DNA of 64,000 nucleotides from CAWCAW01 sp963793645 (GCA_963793645.1 CAWCAW010000003.1:310001-374000), one strand, 5' to 3'; positions 17,736-27,149 are shown, counted from the first letter of the stretch. Made by a program: numbers and translations. Notes: a model not told the origin generated them from the letters alone.

Positions 17736-18944
17736 CGCGGGGGGGTGCCTTTGGGGGACACGGGAATGGCCAGGGGCACAAGCAAGAACGGCAAGAACAA
17801 GACCCGTTCTCGGTCGATGAATCCCAAGTTCCCGAGCGCGGCAAAGACATAAAGGAAGGCAACCGCATACAAGAGCCATCAACACATAGGGCTGCATGAA
17901 CACCGCCCGCAGCAAGATAGCGCAACCGTCGCAGCGAGGCCAGGATCAAGACGACGATGACGGAGTTCTCCGCCGCCGCCACTCGTTGGGTGTTGCCGTG
18001 CGCGTTGATGGGAAATGGGTCGAACACCACGGTATAGATATCTTTGAAATAGCCCTTGGGGCCGGGGTATAGATCACGTCACTGGTCGATGCGCTGTGTT
18101 GTTCGCGGCGACCTGGGTCAGATTGAATACCGGTGCGCCGTCTTGGCCAGCTGCTGCGTCAGGGTCACGGCGCCGAAGAGCAACGCCGCCTGTAGGGCCA
18201 TGACGGCGATCTTAGCGATGCCCCGCCGAACGCTCTTCGCCGGGTCCCTTGGCGTCGGAACACAGCTGCGATGGCGAAGGCGGCCAGGAACAGCACGAGC
18301 TCCTGGGGACGCACGTAGACCCCGATGCCGTTCCGAGGACGAGGAGCAGTCCCCCTCCGGGACGGTGAGCCAGGATGCGGGCCGCCCCGTAGGAGGCGAC
18401 CGCCGAGCGACAGGTACATCATCGAGGGTCTCCTTGCTGATTCCGGCGGTCCAGAAGAGCAAGGAGGGAAGGAAAGAACATCAAGCGCGTAGCGCCGGCG
18501 GTCGCCTTCGGGGAAGGTGATGGCGAAGGCCCGGTAGAACAGCAAGGCGGCGAAGAAGCCGAGCCAGCTAAAGACGAAGAAACCGGCCAGCTTGTTCACG
18601 CCGACGAAGGCGAACACCACGCCGGCCGCCACTCCCACGGCGCCGGGGCCCAACACGTTGATGTTGGTCCCCGCCAAGGAGAAGTTGAGCCGGTCGAAGC
18701 GGTGGACCCAGGACCTGGCTCCCTGGTTGACATACCGGTTGTAGTCGGTGATGCCGTGATAGACGTGGTCGACCACCCAGATCTGGATGACGGTGAACAG
18801 CAGGTGGACGACCACCGCCGTCATGATGATGCGGTAGAGCCCAGGGTCGTTTTCGGTCGCCGCCACACGCCGCGCCATAGGCATGGTGACGAGGATCAGG
18901 AATGCGGCAATCGGCAGCGCGATCAGCGGGTTGGAAGGAACCAT
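17579..18944 (-). pseudogene. polytopic membrane protein, frameshifted (possible polymerase)
   Basis: A membrane protein of about 450 residues with roughly ten hydrophobic segments when frames are joined. The first part reads LIALPIAAFLILV through FFAALLFYRAF, then the frame changes near 18480 to LLFWTAGISKETL, then GTAIGVYVRPQELVLFLAAF, and later YVFAALGNLGFIDRERVLFLPFL near the end. The FWTAGISKE element and hydrophobic layout resemble EpsG/Wzy-like polymerases, but I cannot prove that. It starts at an ATG 30 bp after the Wzz-like gene and runs leftward into the 3' end of asnB. Several frameshifts, as in its two neighbours. Confidence 0.6.
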
Positions 18945-18974
18945 CGGCGACGATGGGTTTCTGCTGGGGCTGCT

Positions 18975-20750
18975 CTACGTCCGGAATCCGGCCATCGGTG
19001 GTGGACCCGCCAGGGCAACTGCAGGGCGCTCGTCCAACTCGTCAACGCCGATCCGGATGAATTCGTCTCCCCGGCGGGGGACGTTGGTAAGAGCGACACC
19101 GAGCACAGGCGCCCGGAAGCGCCGCAACAGATCGCCCGCCTCTTTGGCCTGGTCGATCTTTGTGAAGGCGAACTCGGCGACGAGCAGCACGACATCGACG
19201 GCCGGCAACAAGGCGATGGCGTCGTGGGCCGCCAGCAGCGGGGGGCCTTCGACGATGACGACGTCGGCGACTTCGCGAGCAGCCTCGATGATGGACGGGC
19301 CCTGAGCGACCACCTGCGACCGGGTTTGGAGCAGTTGGTCGAAGCGAAGCCCCGACACACCTCGAACTTGGGACTGCGTGGTCCGAGGAACGATGTCGTC
19401 GGGTCCGAAACTCCCGTCGGTCGGCAACTCCGGCCCCGGCACGCTGCGGGAGCGCCTCCAGGCGAGGTTGCCGATGCTCACCACCAAGGTGCTGGCACCG
19501 GATTCCCCGTAGACAGCAGCCAGGTTGGCAACCAGGGGCGACCGAGATGGTTCGAGCCCGGGCGAAACCACCAGGACCACTTGACGCTTGGTTCGCACCT
19601 TGGTCTCGGGGTACGGAGGCAAGGCGCCAGCGCCGTGACCGTTTCCGTGGCCATTCCCGTTCCCATTCCCGTTGCCGTTTTCATGGCCACCGCCGGAGAA
19701 GCCGCCGTAACCTCCGGCGTTGAGGGCGGACATATCGGCGGCGAGGGGTTCGAGGAGCACGGCCGTTTGCAGGAGCCGGTACGCCTCCGCCACGATCGAC
19801 GTCGGTTCCAACACCACGTCGAGTCTCGGTGGTCTCGATCGTCCGTTCAGGGATTTGCCCACACCGGATCTCAAGGGAATCTCGGCCACCACCGGTAAGT
19901 CGAACGATGCCTCCGCGGCCCGCACTGACCGCAGTGTTCGGTCAGCCACCTCCACCAGCACGATGATGGCCATGGCGATGAGGAACCCGGCAAAGGCGGC
20001 ACCAAGGATCTTGGTCGACCGGTGGCCCGCTACGGCGGCAACGCCCGACTTCTTCCCCAATACGACGGGGATAGCCGCGATGGCCGGGACGAGCACCCGG
20101 TAGCTCGGGGGGTTCGGCCCGGTCAGTTCCAGCTGCACCTGGGTTCGAACGGCCGTGTTGAGCGCCGACGAAAGCTGCTTCTTTCTCGCGTCGAGAACCG
20201 CCCCCTCGCCACCGGTGGTGCCACTGGAGAGCTGCGAGACGACGGAATTGAGTTGCTTCTCGAGGCTCGCCACCGTGGCCTTGTTCGCCGCCGTCAAATA
20301 CGCATACGAAACCTTGGCGTTGTTATCGATATAGGTGTTGAGCGACTTGGCCACCGCGTTGACAAGCGTGACCGCCCCGGCCGAGGTCGATTGGATGGCG
20401 GTGATGGCGACAGCCTTGAGACCGAGCTTTTGCTTCTTCAGCCCCAGAATGTTCTTGGCGTTGGTGACTGACACCTGCCCCGCCACCAACGCCTCCGGTT
20501 CGTTGACCGACTTGGCCGCCAATGCCAAGACGTCGGGGTTCTTGATGTCGAGAAAGAGGCTGCCGAGACTGAGGTGGCCCCTACCAGCGGCAGGGGCAAT
20601 CACGGTCGACGCCTCCCATGTAGACGCGTGACCGGATTTGGCCGACCCTCCTGAGGGCAGGATGAAGCCAACCACTCCCCCCAGTACGGTTAACAGGAGC
20701 AGCAGCCGCCAGCCGCGGAGCAAAGCCCCCCTGAAATCGACGGTGTCCAT
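18975..20750 (-). CDS. Wzz/CpsD-like chain-length protein lacking Walker A
   Basis: A 591-residue fusion of a Wzz-type membrane domain with a CpsD/BY-kinase-like domain. A transmembrane helix at about 14-33 and a second near residue 255 (FAGFLIAMAIIVLVEVADRTL, quoted in part as AGFLIAMAIIVLVE) enclose an extracytoplasmic coiled region. The C-terminal third has the kinase fold strands VVLVVSPGLEP and DVVIVEGPPLL (Walker B-like), but where kinases have a GKST P-loop this protein reads PSRSPLVANLA, so ATP binding is doubtful. An Asn-Gly-rich linker precedes it. Likely controls chain length or export of the glycan; it starts a leftward operon facing the dehydratase gene. Confidence 0.82.
   Translation of the reverse strand: MDTVDFRGALLRGWRLLLLLTVLGGVVGFILPSGGSAKSGHASTWEASTVIAPAAGRGHLSLGSLFLDIKNPDVLALAAKSVNEPEALVAGQVSVTNAKNILGLKKQKLGLKAVAITAIQSTSAGAVTLVNAVAKSLNTYIDNNAKVSYAYLTAANKATVASLEKQLNSVVSQLSSGTTGGEGAVLDARKKQLSSALNTAVRTQVQLELTGPNPPSYRVLVPAIAAIPVVLGKKSGVAAVAGHRSTKILGAAFAGFLIAMAIIVLVEVADRTLRSVRAAEASFDLPVVAEIPLRSGVGKSLNGRSRPPRLDVVLEPTSIVAEAYRLLQTAVLLEPLAADMSALNAGGYGGFSGGGHENGNGNGNGNGHGNGHGAGALPPYPETKVRTKRQVVLVVSPGLEPSRSPLVANLAAVYGESGASTLVVSIGNLAWRRSRSVPGPELPTDGSFGPDDIVPRTTQSQVRGVSGLRFDQLLQTRSQVVAQGPSIIEAAREVADVVIVEGPPLLAAHDAIALLPAVDVVLLVAEFAFTKIDQAKEAGDLLRRFRAPVLGVALTNVPRRGDEFIRIGVDELDERPAVALAGPPPMAGFRT
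19635..19686 (-). repeat. Asn-Gly/His-Gly low-complexity tract
   Basis: An imperfect hexanucleotide repeat coding for alternating Asn-Gly and His-Gly pairs inside the Wzz/CpsD-like gene, between the juxtamembrane helix and the degenerate kinase-like domain. Such a tract can vary in length by slippage in steps of two residues without breaking the frame. Confidence 0.75.
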
Positions 20751-21002
20751 CTTCCCCCGGCCTCGTTGTGGCTCGGACCTAACTGCCTCACCAGCCGTAC
20801 CAGACTACCTCCTGTCAGTGACCTTGCCGATGGGCGGAAGCCGAAAAATCAGGTGATTTCGAATAGTCAAAAGTGACGATGCCGACGTCCGACCCCTTCT
20901 CATAACGTGCCTTTCAGGCGACACGACGCATTCGAGGCGGCCCCTGAAGGGGCTCCCGGGACTCGGCGTGTGCCAGGAAGCCGCCGGGGGGAACGAGCCG
21001 CC

Positions 21003-22997
21003 ATGGGGAACGCGGTCAAGGAGGTCGACGCGCCTACGACGCGGCGCGCCGGTAGGTTGGGTGGCTTGATACCGGTTCGATTCAGCGGCATGAGGATGGC
21101 GGCCTGGGCTTCTCACTTCCGGTCCCGGGTCCTGTTCATGGCGCTCGACGCCATCGGCGTTCTCGCCGCCTATGGCGTGGCCGAGGTCACCTACTTCAGG
21201 GACAAACCCCCCGCCGTGTACTGGCGGGACTTCGTCGTGTTCGTCGTCATGGCCCTTGTGTTTCACCTCGTCACCAACCGTGTGCTCGGGCTCTACGGCC
21301 GGATGTGGCGCCACGCAGGCATCGAAGAAGCCCGCCAGGTCGTCCTGTCCTCGGCGGTGGTCTTCTTGCTTCTCGTCCCCCTTCGCCCTCTGTGGCACAT
21401 GGTTCGCTTGCCGTGGCATTCGGTGCGCCTCGAGCAAGTCCCTCTCAACGTGGTGCTGTTCGGACTGGCCTTCACCACCATGGCCATGGGCGTCATCCGG
21501 TTCCACTCGCGGCTGTTCGCCTGGCAACGCGGGGCGCGCCGCATCGGACTCAGAGTGGCGGTGATCGGGAGCCGCGACGCCGGGGCCGCCGCGGTGCGCG
21601 AGATGTTGCGGAGCCCCGGAGCCGGGCTCGTGCCGGTGGCCGTGTTCGACGACGACGGGCACTCGCACGGGCTCTCGTTGCTCGGCGTGCCGGTGGTGGG
21701 CAAGATCGAGGACATCCCGACGGCGGTGAGTCGTTACGCCATCGGCCAAGTGCTGCTGGCCATTCCCAATGCCCCGCCCGAGCTCGTCGAACGTGCCTTA
21801 CAGGCATCCGAGCGCGCCGGTGTGCCTATGAAGATGATTCCGTCGGTGAAAGACGTCGTCGACGGAAAGCAACACTCGGTCACCATCCGCCAAGCACGCG
21901 AGCCGCGCATCGAAGACCTGCTGGGGCGCACCGCGGTGACCACCGACCTGCGCGCCGTACGGGCCGCGTTGACCAACCAGCGGGTGCTGATCACCGGGGC
22001 CGGGGGTTCGATCGGCTCGGAGATCGCCCGGCAGGTCGCCGGTCTCGACCCGGCCCAGCTTTTGTTGCTCGACCACGACGAGACCCACCTCTACGACATC
22101 GCCATGTCGCTGCCCGGGGCGCCGGTCCAGCTGTTGGTCGACGTAACCGACCGGGGGGCGGTCTTCGAGGCGTTCCTCCAGTACCGTCCCGACGTCGTAT
22201 TCCACGCGGCGGCCCATAAGCACGTCCCGGTGCTTGAGGCCTACCCGGTCGAAGCGGCCCGGGTCAATGTGTTCGGCACCATGAACGTGCTTCAGGCTGC
22301 TGCCGACGTCGAGTCACGGCGCTTCGTCCTGATCTCCAGTGACAAGGCGGTCCTGCCTGTCAGCGTGATGGGAGCATCCAAGCGCATGGCGGAGCGTTTG
22401 GTCCTGGCCCATGGTCCGCAGGAATCGATCAACAGCGCCGTTCGCTTCGGCAACGTGCTTGGGAGCCGGGGAAGTGTCATCCCCACCTTCGCTCGACAGA
22501 TTGCCGCCGGAGGACCGATCACGGTCACCGACGCCCGCATGACGCGATTCTTCATGAGCGTCCAGGAAGCCGTGCAGTTGGTCCTGCAGGCTTCGGTGCT
22601 CAGCACTGGCAGCGACATCTTCATGCTCGAGATGGGTGAGCCGGTGCGGATCCTCGATCTGGCCAAGCGCATGGTGCGGCTCTCGGCGGGCGACATGGGA
22701 GCCGAGGTGCCGATCCGAATCGTCGGCCGACGTCCCGGTGAAAAGATTGAAGAAGAGCTGCAGAGTCCCGAAGAGACCGTGGTGCCCACCGCGCATCCTT
22801 CCATTCGTCGCCTCATACCGTCCTCGCCGAGGTGGACCGACGTGGGCCAAGAGCTAGCCGGGCTGGAGGATGCCGTGGCCCGTCGCGACGCCACCGCGGT
22901 GAAAGACATCCTGTTCTTGTTGGACGCCCCACCGACGGACAAAGACGGTGACCAGTGCGGGGTGACGGGCACCAATCCCGACCCGGTGCGGGCATGA
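21003..22997 (+). CDS. CapD/FlaA1-type nucleotide-sugar dehydratase
   Basis: A membrane-anchored NDP-sugar 4,6-dehydratase (polysaccharide biosynthesis protein family) of 664 residues. The N-terminus has about four transmembrane helices and a first Rossmann domain (VIGSRDAGAAAV). The catalytic SDR domain begins at TGAGGSIGSE near residue 330, and SSDKAVLPVSVMGASKR follows near 445-460: as usual in this family Met takes the place of the SDR tyrosine while Asp-Lys of SDK is kept. I prefer the ATG at 21003, preceded by GGGGGGAA; a GTG at 20907 is in frame. It would make a 4-keto-6-deoxy sugar for the surface glycan. First gene of a rightward precursor operon. Confidence 0.88.
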   Translation: MGNAVKEVDAPTTRRAGRLGGLIPVRFSGMRMAAWASHFRSRVLFMALDAIGVLAAYGVAEVTYFRDKPPAVYWRDFVVFVVMALVFHLVTNRVLGLYGRMWRHAGIEEARQVVLSSAVVFLLLVPLRPLWHMVRLPWHSVRLEQVPLNVVLFGLAFTTMAMGVIRFHSRLFAWQRGARRIGLRVAVIGSRDAGAAAVREMLRSPGAGLVPVAVFDDDGHSHGLSLLGVPVVGKIEDIPTAVSRYAIGQVLLAIPNAPPELVERALQASERAGVPMKMIPSVKDVVDGKQHSVTIRQAREPRIEDLLGRTAVTTDLRAVRAALTNQRVLITGAGGSIGSEIARQVAGLDPAQLLLLDHDETHLYDIAMSLPGAPVQLLVDVTDRGAVFEAFLQYRPDVVFHAAAHKHVPVLEAYPVEAARVNVFGTMNVLQAAADVESRRFVLISSDKAVLPVSVMGASKRMAERLVLAHGPQESINSAVRFGNVLGSRGSVIPTFARQIAAGGPITVTDARMTRFFMSVQEAVQLVLQASVLSTGSDIFMLEMGEPVRILDLAKRMVRLSAGDMGAEVPIRIVGRRPGEKIEEELQSPEETVVPTAHPSIRRLIPSSPRWTDVGQELAGLEDAVARRDATAVKDILFLLDAPPTDKDGDQCGVTGTNPDPVRA

Positions 22998-23048
22998 AGA
23001 CGTGGAGCGCCGCCGCTCGCCCGGCGGCCTGAAAGACCGGAACGTCAG

Positions 23049-24320
23049 GTGCCCAGCACCCAAGTCACCTCGAACAAGGTCGTGATCGTCGGCCAAGGGT
23101 ATGTCGGTCTACCCCTCGCCATGCGAGCCGTAGAGGTGGGCTTCGACGTCGTCGGCTTCGATCACGATCACGATCGGATCAAGCGGTTGTCGGGGGGCGA
23201 GTCCCACGTCGAGGACGTGCCGGCCGCTTCTGTCCGAGATGCGCTGGCGAGCGGTCGATACCGGCCCAGCGACGACACCAGGGACTGCGACGGTTTCGAA
23301 GTCGCCGTCATCGACGTCCCCACTCCCCTGGCCGATGGAAACCCCAACCTCACCTACGTGGAGTCGGCGGCACGGATGCTGGCGGCAGCCATGGCACCGG
23401 GCTGCACGGTCATCGTCGAGTCCACCACCTACCCCGGCACGACCGAGGAGTTGGTAGCCCCCATCCTCGAGGAAGGTTCGGGGTTGGTGGCCGGCACCGA
23501 CTTCCATCTGGGCTACAGCCCTGAGCGCGTCGATCCCGGGAACCAACAGTGGAACCTGACCACCATTCCCAAGGTCGTCTCGGGGATCGACGAAGCCTCG
23601 CTGGCCTCGGTGCAACAGTTCTTCGACCGCCTGGTGGCGAAGACGGTGCCGGTGTCCGGCACCCGAGTGGCCGAGCTCACCAAGCTCCTCGAGAACACCT
23701 TCCGCCATGTCAACGTGGCCCTGGTCAACGAGCTGGCGGTGTTCGCCGGTGACCTCGGTATCAATTTGTGGGAAGCCATCGACGCGGCGTCCACCAAACC
23801 CTTCGGCTACATGCGTTTCACCCCCGGCCCCGGGGTGGGCGGCCACTGTCTGCCCATCGATCCCAGCTATCTCTCCTGGGCGGTGCGCCGCAGCCTGGGA
23901 CGACCGTTTCGCTTCGTGGAGCTGGCCAACGACGTCAACGATCACATGCCTGACTACGTCGTGCAGCGGCTCGTCTTAGCCCTCAACGGGCAGAAGAAGG
24001 CCGTCAACGGGTCACGCGTCTTGCTGCTCGGGGTGGCCTACAAACGCAACACCGGAGATGCCCGTACGTCGCCGGGAGTCGCCATCACCCAGGGTCTTAC
24101 CGATCTGGGGGCCACCGTGCGCGTGGCCGATCCCCACGTCGCCCCTGGCGATGTGGAGTTCCCCATCGTCGAGCTCAGCGCGGATGAGCTGCGCGGCGCT
24201 GATGTGGTCGTGCTCGTCACCGACCACGACGCCTTCGACTACGACGCCATCTGCGAGCACAGCGCGTTCATCTTCGACACGCGCAACCGCGTCACGGGCC
24301 CCAACGTCGAACGCCTCTGA
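23049..24320 (+). CDS. nucleotide-sugar 6-dehydrogenase (WbpA/Ugd family)
   Basis: A 423-residue NAD-dependent UDP-sugar dehydrogenase that oxidises C6 to a uronic acid. The NAD-binding GQGYVGLP is at 15-22, the family motif YSPERVDPGN is present, and the catalytic cysteine lies in GGHCLPIDP at about residue 267. The YSPERVDPGN form is characteristic of the UDP-N-acetyl-hexosamine dehydrogenases (WbpA/WecC-like) more than UDP-glucose dehydrogenases. It starts at a GTG and overlaps the epimerase start by 1 bp (TGATG). Confidence 0.9.
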   Translation: MPSTQVTSNKVVIVGQGYVGLPLAMRAVEVGFDVVGFDHDHDRIKRLSGGESHVEDVPAASVRDALASGRYRPSDDTRDCDGFEVAVIDVPTPLADGNPNLTYVESAARMLAAAMAPGCTVIVESTTYPGTTEELVAPILEEGSGLVAGTDFHLGYSPERVDPGNQQWNLTTIPKVVSGIDEASLASVQQFFDRLVAKTVPVSGTRVAELTKLLENTFRHVNVALVNELAVFAGDLGINLWEAIDAASTKPFGYMRFTPGPGVGGHCLPIDPSYLSWAVRRSLGRPFRFVELANDVNDHMPDYVVQRLVLALNGQKKAVNGSRVLLLGVAYKRNTGDARTSPGVAITQGLTDLGATVRVADPHVAPGDVEFPIVELSADELRGADVVVLVTDHDAFDYDAICEHSAFIFDTRNRVTGPNVERL

Positions 24321-25336
24321 TGGCCGGCGGCCACCAGCGCCCCATCGTGCCCGACGCCTCCGCCGACACCAGCCCCCCGAGGCGGGTCGTCGTCACCGGC
24401 GGGGCGGGATTCATCGGGGCCAACTTGTGCATGGCCCTGCGCAGTCGCTGGGACGGTGTCGAGATCCTCGTCGTCGACGACCTCTCCACCGGCAAGGCCG
24501 AGAACCTGTACGGCATCAGCGGCGTCGAGCTCATCGAGGACACCGTGCTCAACGGGGACATCCTCGACACCGTGGTGCGCGGTGCCGACGTGGTGGTGCA
24601 TCTGGCGGCACGACCGTCGGTGCCGAGGTCCCTCGACGACCCGGTCGCCAGCCACGAGGCCAACGCCACGGGCACCCTGTCGGTGCTCGAGGCGGCCCGC
24701 CGAGGCGGGGGGGTCCGCGTGGTGGTGGCCTCGTCGTCGTCGGTCTACGGCGGCAATCGCACCCTGCCGGTACGCGAGGACGTGGCCCCGGCGCCCATGA
24801 GCCCGTACGCGGCAAGCAAGCTGGCGGCGGAGGCCTACACGCTGGCGTATTCGCGTTGCTTCGATCTTCCCGTGCTCGTGTTCCGATTCTTCAACGTCTT
24901 CGGCCCGCTGCAGGCCGCCGGTCACGCCTACGCGGCGGTGGTCCCCATCTTCGTAACCGCGGCTCTGGCCGGCGAGCCGCTGCCGGTGCACGGCGACGGC
25001 CGCCAGACCCGTGACTTCACCTTTGTCGACAGTGTGACGAGGATCCTCGTCGACGCCATCGATCGGGAGGTGGTGGCTCCGGGGCCGGTCAACCTGGCCT
25101 TTGGCACGCGCCACTCACTGCTCGAGCTGGTGGCCGCGCTAGAGAAGGTGCTCGGGCGGCCCGTGTCGCTCCATCACGAGGAGGCCCGTCGGGGCGACGT
25201 CCGTGACTCCCAAGCCGACGACACACGGTTGCGTGAACTCTTCCCCGATGTCGAGCCGGTTGCGCTCGAACAAGGCTTAGCCACCACCGTGCAGTGGTTG
25301 GCGTCGATCGCGGCGACGCAGTCGCCGCAACGGTGA
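24320..25336 (+). CDS. NAD-dependent nucleotide-sugar epimerase
   Basis: An extended SDR of 338 residues of the GalE/WbpP type. GGAGFIGAN binds NAD at about 27-35, SSSSVYGG supplies the active-site Ser and the YxxxK pair is in SPYAASK near 162. It interconverts C4 epimers of UDP-sugars, probably UDP-GlcNAc/GalNAc or the corresponding uronates, judged from the dehydrogenase it is coupled to. Its stop lies only about 28 bp from the left end of an IS630 element, so the operon may once have continued further. Confidence 0.87.
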   Translation: MAGGHQRPIVPDASADTSPPRRVVVTGGAGFIGANLCMALRSRWDGVEILVVDDLSTGKAENLYGISGVELIEDTVLNGDILDTVVRGADVVVHLAARPSVPRSLDDPVASHEANATGTLSVLEAARRGGGVRVVVASSSSVYGGNRTLPVREDVAPAPMSPYAASKLAAEAYTLAYSRCFDLPVLVFRFFNVFGPLQAAGHAYAAVVPIFVTAALAGEPLPVHGDGRQTRDFTFVDSVTRILVDAIDREVVAPGPVNLAFGTRHSLLELVAALEKVLGRPVSLHHEEARRGDVRDSQADDTRLRELFPDVEPVALEQGLATTVQWLASIAATQSPQR

Positions 25337-25363
25337 CGCCGGCCAGTTGCCTACCGTCTACAT

Positions 25364-25385
25364 CTAGTGCGGTGACATTCAAATA
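25364..25385. repeat. IS630 left terminal inverted repeat
   Basis: Left end of the element, beginning CTAGTGCGGTGACATT. It matches the reverse complement of 26507-26528 at 17 of 22 positions. A TA dinucleotide at each edge fits the TA target duplication of IS630 elements. The transposase stop codon lies inside this repeat. Confidence 0.8.
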
Positions 25386-26527
25386 GCGCGCGATTGACGC
25401 ACGGTCTCGAGGGCCACCCGTCCACGTCGGACCTTGGTGATGATCTGCTTGGCCGTCTTGGTCCAGATGAACGGAATGGGGTCCGTATTGTGATGGGCGA
25501 TGTAGCTCTCGATCGCTTCTATGAGCTCGGGGACGCTGCCAAAACTTCCCCGTCTGATCCTTTTGGTCGTAATTGCACCGAACCACCGCTCGACCATGTT
25601 CAACCAAGAAGAGCTCGTCGGTGTGAAGTGAAAGTGGAAGCGCTTGTGCTTCTCCAGCCATGCCACGACATCAGGATGCTTGTGCGTGCCGTAGTTGTCC
25701 AATATGACGTGGATCTCTTTGCCCCGCGGGACCTCCCGGTTGATCAAGCCCAAGAAGGCCAAGAACTCCTGGTGACGGTGGCGTGAAAAGCACTGACCGA
25801 TGAGCTCGCCCGTGAGGACGTTGAGCGCAGCGAACAAGGTGGTGGTGCCATGGCGCTTGTAATCGTGGGTGATTGTCCCTGGGCGCCCTTGTTTCATCGG
25901 CAGGCTTCTCTGGGTGCGGTCGAGCGCCTGGATCTGGGACTTTTCATCGAATGAGAGAACGATGGCACCATCGGGTGGGTTCATGTACAGGCCGACGACA
26001 TCGATCAACTTGTCCTCGAAGTTCGGATCATGGGAGACCTTGAACGTCTTGACCAGATGAGGTTTGATTCCACGCGCCTGCCACTCACGCTGGACCGTCG
26101 TGCGTGACAGCCCGCAGTGTTCGGCCATGGTGCGATTCGACCAGTGGGTGGCATCGGGCGGTGTGGTGGGCAAGGTGTCGCTGATCATCTGATCGATCTG
26201 TTCCTGGCTGATGACCGGTTTGCGTCCTCGGCCTTCGTGCACTTCACCCACCCAGCCGACTCCATCGGTCTCGAAGTGGCTCCGCCATTGGAGAACTGTC
26301 GAACGAGAGATGCCGAGTGCCTCGGCGATGCGCGAGTTCGCCACACCCGCACCGGCCATCAGCAAGCCTTTGGCCTCGCGCACCGCACGGTGGGGCAGCG
26401 AGACACTCGCCGCGATTTCCTCGAGCTGTGCTCGTTCTTTGTTGGTCAGGCGCAGCGCTGGAGCCGGTGGACGGGCCATAGGCCCATCCTACTCCTATCG
26501 CGTGTCTATTTACGTGTCACTACACTA
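25365..26527. mobile_element. IS630-family insertion sequence
   Basis: A complete-looking element of about 1.16 kb, including the flanking TA target copies, with imperfect terminal inverted repeats and one intact transposase gene. It separates the polysaccharide precursor operon from the surface-protein gene. Size, single gene, TA target and DDE transposase all agree with IS630. Confidence 0.88.
25379..26479 (-). CDS. IS630 family transposase
   Basis: A 366-residue DDE transposase. The N-terminal half has a helix-turn-helix (NSRIAEALGISRSTVLQW) and a second winged-helix region (EHCGLSRTTVQREW). The catalytic core shows LSFDEKSQIQALDR (first Asp), VILDNYGTHKHP (second Asp) and PTSSSWLNMVERWF (final acidic residue). 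All motifs are intact, so the element could still be active. The reading frame is uninterrupted, in contrast to the damaged glycan genes ten kilobases to the left. Confidence 0.95.
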   Translation of the reverse strand: MARPPAPALRLTNKERAQLEEIAASVSLPHRAVREAKGLLMAGAGVANSRIAEALGISRSTVLQWRSHFETDGVGWVGEVHEGRGRKPVISQEQIDQMISDTLPTTPPDATHWSNRTMAEHCGLSRTTVQREWQARGIKPHLVKTFKVSHDPNFEDKLIDVVGLYMNPPDGAIVLSFDEKSQIQALDRTQRSLPMKQGRPGTITHDYKRHGTTTLFAALNVLTGELIGQCFSRHRHQEFLAFLGLINREVPRGKEIHVILDNYGTHKHPDVVAWLEKHKRFHFHFTPTSSSWLNMVERWFGAITTKRIRRGSFGSVPELIEAIESYIAHHNTDPIPFIWTKTAKQIITKVRRGRVALETVRQSRAI

Positions 26528-26528
26528 G
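26507..26528. repeat. IS630 right terminal inverted repeat
   Basis: Right end of the element, ending CACTACACTAG. It pairs with the left end at 25364-25385 at 17 of 22 positions and is edged by TA. Confidence 0.8.
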
Positions 26529-27094
26529 CGACCCAAAAGCCAAGCCGCGCCCCGGCCCGCCACACGCCGCAAGGGGTGGTCCCCGACCACGCGGAGATCC
26601 CGGCCTGGCCTTATGGGTGCATCAAGGGGAGCGTCCCAACCGCCCGCATACAGGTACTCGGGAACTCCCGAGGGGCGGTCGACGGTCGCGAAGACCACGA
26701 TCCCGGCAGGCCGAAGGCCGGCACGTGCCCACGGGGACGGCTCGCGAGTGGCCTCGCTTCGGTCCCACTCCGCCAAGGTCTGCACCGCTTGTCCCATGTT
26801 GATCCCTGCCTTACCGTCGGACTCGCGGGGCCTCGGCTGGTCCAGCGCGATACGTCGGCCCTGACATCGGCAGTGACGGCGCAGTACTGCATCAACACTT
26901 CGACAACTCCGGTCGCGGTGGTAGCGACCTACCGAGAACAGCCCCGTGGCGCCGAGTCCAGCGGAGGTTCGCGCCCGGCAAGGCATCCGAGTTCGCGTGG
27001 ATCTTGGGCACGACGCCAGGACCGCGACAAGTGCCAAGGACACGGAGATCCGGCCTCAGGAACCGGCGACGTCCGACCTGCGCTGGTGACGTAC
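26529..27094. other. eroded stretch without a recognisable gene
   Basis: About 0.57 kb between the IS630 element and the terminator of the surface-protein gene. Open frames exist on both strands but none has a plausible start, ribosome-binding site or family motif. On the minus strand, protein-like text moves between frames (for example VVEVLMQYCAVTADVRAD and FATVDRPSGVPEYLYAGGWD), which suggests a decayed gene cut by the insertion. I cannot name it. Confidence 0.4.
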
Positions 27095-27122
27095 AACGGC
27101 CCGCCGTCACCGGCGGGCCGTT
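27095..27122 (-). terminator. hairpin terminator of the surface-protein gene
   Basis: An 11-bp perfect stem (AACGGCCCGCC with its complement) and a 6-base loop, 28 bp after the stop of the leftward surface-protein gene. There is no T-run, which is common for actinobacterial hairpin terminators. Confidence 0.7.
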
Positions 27123-27149
27123 GGTACACCTTTGTCTAACGCTCGTGGC

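Noticed and set aside
26117..27139. Rightward 340-codon frame across the IS630 end
   Set aside because: It crosses the IS terminus and is antisense to the transposase; no family features.
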